In this document: positions 6,804-8,265 of the stretch, one piece after another
How positions within the stretch are numbered: the stretch's first letter is position 1
Layout of the letters: every line of letters begins with the position of its first letter
From: Caulobacter sp. B11
GTDB taxonomy: Bacteria; Pseudomonadota; Alphaproteobacteria; Caulobacterales; Caulobacteraceae
Length of the DNA: 8,265 nt
Assembly (NCBI RefSeq): GCF_002737765.1
Contig: NZ_PEGG01000241.1
Span: 1-8,265 of the forward strand
Direction: 5' to 3'
The notes under the pieces: generated by a model
The model's database searches: none
What the model was told of the DNA's origin: nothing
The model's input: only the letters and a program-made list of their open reading frames with translations
Made by a program: the position numbers and the translations under genes

Positions 6804-8002
6804 GGTGTCTCATCGCTCAAGCGCTCGGCAGCCCGCGCGCTATTCGTGGATTTTCTTTCGAGTATTTGCTTGTATAGGCTGATCATCTGGTCTCCATAGG
6901 CCCCCCAACCTCTCAGCGTCGTCATCCTCATTCTGGCGGCACGAGCCATGCGGCCTTGAAGGTTGGGATCATCGGCAAGGCGTTGCAGTCGGTCGGCGAA
7001 GGTGTCGGCGTCTCGTGCCCGCAGGATGAAACCTTCTTCACCGTCGGTGAAGAGGTCTGTCGCGCCGGTGTTCTCAGAAGCGACAACTGGGCAGCCGCAG
7101 GCAAGAGCTTCGCCCATTACCAAGGCAAGGCCCTCCTCCACGCTTGGCAGCACCATGACGTGGCTACGGCTCATGATGTCCTTCAAGTTCGCACTAGAGA
7201 GGTGACCCACGAAGCGAACGCCGTCCGGCGCCAGACGGGTGATGAGGGGTGTCTCCGAGGTAGGGGATCCTACAATTGTCAGGCGTTTGCGCGGATGGCG
7301 CAGGAGCTCGAAAGCGGAGAATAGGTCAGGAACTCCCTTACGTAGCGATATTCCACCGACGAACAATACTTCGAAACTGTCTTTCGGCGGCCCGCCAGAC
7401 GGGAAGAAGGCGTCGATATTGGAGCCGTATGGCACCTTGTGAACCTTGTCCGGCGACACGCCCTCGGCGATGAAGGAGCGGCGGACGAATTCAGATGGCA
7501 CGGTGATCGCGTCAGCCGCCTCGTATTCCGCCAATTCACGACGAATCTTTTTCGCACTGAACATCGGGGCAGGTGCGCCAAAACGAGCGGCTTCCTGTTC
7601 CAGGATACGCTTTTGGAACAGGATGTGGGTAGAGCCGCGATCACATATATAGACGCCGCCGCGGCGCTTCACAGAAAGGCCTGTTCTCAGGCCGGACCCC
7701 GACAGGGCCATATAGATGTCGGCATCGCGGGCCCAGCGGCGCGCGTAGCGGTCGAGCGCCATAGCTCGAAAGTCGTCGAGGACTAGATTGGCGCGTTCAT
7801 GCGCCAAACCGATCCGTCCAAGCCCAAAGCGTATCAGCGTGACAAATGGAAACGTTTTCACCAACTTGCGGGGGACGTTTTCACGTTGGACCTGAGCCCA
7901 AGGGAAGCCAGAAACGATCGCCGACAGGTGGCCGGCTGCGTGCAGTTCCCGGGCCAAGGCGAAAGTGTGAAACCTTCCTGGCGTTGTCAGCACCACTTTC
8001 AT
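6791..8002 (-). CDS. GT4-family glycosyltransferase (PGRFH type)
   Basis: Predicted retaining GT-B glycosyltransferase of 403 residues. It begins MKVVLTTPGRFHTFALAREL, a subgroup that has PGRFH in place of the usual GG loop. YICDRGSTHILFQKRILEQE (118-137) is a strong subgroup signature with His126. The donor domain has VLFVGGISLRKGVPDLFSAF (212-231), LTIVGS, and the EX7E motif in EGLALVMGE (E290, E298), followed by CGCPVVAS. The frame is open upstream to at least 8245, but the ATG at 8002 is preceded by a perfect AGGAGG 7 bases away, and the family N-terminus starts exactly there. The 81 extra residues upstream look non-coding in this frame (serine/arginine-rich, no motif). Its 3' end overlaps the polymerase start by 13 bases. 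It is the first complete gene of the - strand operon in the window. Confidence 0.95.
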   Translation of the reverse strand: MKVVLTTPGRFHTFALARELHAAGHLSAIVSGFPWAQVQRENVPRKLVKTFPFVTLIRFGLGRIGLAHERANLVLDDFRAMALDRYARRWARDADIYMALSGSGLRTGLSVKRRGGVYICDRGSTHILFQKRILEQEAARFGAPAPMFSAKKIRRELAEYEAADAITVPSEFVRRSFIAEGVSPDKVHKVPYGSNIDAFFPSGGPPKDSFEVLFVGGISLRKGVPDLFSAFELLRHPRKRLTIVGSPTSETPLITRLAPDGVRFVGHLSSANLKDIMSRSHVMVLPSVEEGLALVMGEALACGCPVVASENTGATDLFTDGEEGFILRARDADTFADRLQRLADDPNLQGRMARAARMRMTTLRGWGAYGDQMISLYKQILERKSTNSARAAERLSDETPCIT

Positions 8003-8265
8003 ATCTTCGCCTCCTCGCAGCCAAGCGCGCTTCGCGAGGCCGCGACTAGGCGCGTAGCGAGTAACACCGTTCCTACACGACCTCGAAGGCTGAGCATGAA
8101 CAGAATCCACCGGAGATATGGTTGGCAAAACACCACGAACCGATCGCCGTTGCGATCGACGGCCTGCAGATAGGTACGTCGCCGGTGCGCAGTTGGTGCT
8201 TGAGTCCGACCCACCGATGCTGAGCGTCGTAGCCGATAGTGGCATAGAGTCGTAGCAGGACCTGG
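7999..8265 (-). CDS. Possible C-terminal tail of an upstream - strand gene (partial)
   Basis: One minus-strand frame is open from the right window edge for 88 codons and stops at a TGA overlapping the next gene's ATG (ATGA, 7999-8002), as in an operon. Its second half is plausible protein, with a hydrophobic basic stretch RFVVFCQPYLRWILFMLSLR and LLATRLVAASRSALG. Its first 25 or so codons look poor (many rare-type third bases). Another frame, open from 8264 to a TAG at 8075-8073, looks better there (QVLLRLYATIGYDAQHRWVG). This could mean a frameshifted or decayed gene, or that only one frame is real. I do not recognise the product. No convincing promoter was found as an alternative content. 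Confidence 0.3.
   Translation of the reverse strand, partial: PGPATTLCHYRLRRSASVGRTQAPTAHRRRTYLQAVDRNGDRFVVFCQPYLRWILFMLSLRGRVGTVLLATRLVAASRSALGCEEAKI
8010..8015 (-). promoter_or_regulatory. Strong Shine-Dalgarno site fixing the start at 8002
   Basis: AGGAGG on the minus strand lies 7 bases before the ATG of the PGRFH-type glycosyltransferase. It is the best ribosome binding site in the window and decides against the longer reading frame that extends to 8245. Confidence 0.85.

Noticed and set aside
8110..8145. TTGCCA on the minus strand considered as a -35 box for the - strand operon.
   Set aside because: At 17 bases spacing the -10 position reads TTCTGT, which is a poor match, and the segment may be coding.
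8003..8245. N-terminal extension of 81 residues on the PGRFH-type glycosyltransferase, reading up to 8245.
   Set aside because: A perfect AGGAGG sits 7 bases before the ATG at 8002, the family N-terminus starts there, and the extension has no recognisable domain.
1..8265. Mobile elements, CRISPR arrays, tRNA or rRNA genes.
   Set aside because: No transposase motifs, terminal inverted repeats, regularly spaced repeats or tRNA-like folds were noticed when reading either strand.

Overview
This window is part of a surface-polysaccharide biosynthesis locus (capsule, exopolysaccharide or O-antigen type). High GC over most genes, GT4-rich content and protein style suggest a proteobacterium, most likely an alphaproteobacterium. 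That assignment is inference; nothing here fixes the genus.

Layout: two transcription units converge. On the + strand at the left edge there is the possible tail of an upstream gene (2-103), then a WcaF-like hexapeptide-repeat O-acetyltransferase (100-663). All other genes are on the - strand and read from right to left: a possible gene tail at the right edge (7999-8265), a GT4 glycosyltransferase (6791-8002), a Wzy-like polymerase (5235-6803), a CgeB-like glycosyltransferase (4177-5238), and three more GT4 glycosyltransferases (2978-4177, 1902-2981, 660-1850). Successive - strand genes overlap by 13, 4, 1 and 4 bases, then comes a 51-base gap before the last gene. This is an operon with probable translational coupling. 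The last - strand gene and the + strand acetyltransferase meet tail to tail and share one TTAA as both stop codons. No stretch above 300 bases lacks a gene.

How the genes fit together: five glycosyltransferases would build a lipid-linked oligosaccharide on the cytoplasmic face of the inner membrane, the acetyltransferase could O-acetylate a sugar, and the Wzy-like protein would polymerise exported units in the periplasm. The initiating phosphoglycosyltransferase, the Wzx flippase, chain-length control, export and nucleotide-sugar genes are not seen here and presumably lie outside the window.

The strongest unexplained signal is base composition. Most of the polymerase gene is very AT-rich (20-23% GC in two 60-base blocks counted by hand), while the genes just downstream are very GC-rich (78% in one block). 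The polymerase also has a GC-rich island in its large loop and a GC-rich, arginine-rich tail. This points to a mosaic gene swapped into the cluster. I found no mobile element, CRISPR array, RNA gene or clearly new type of system.
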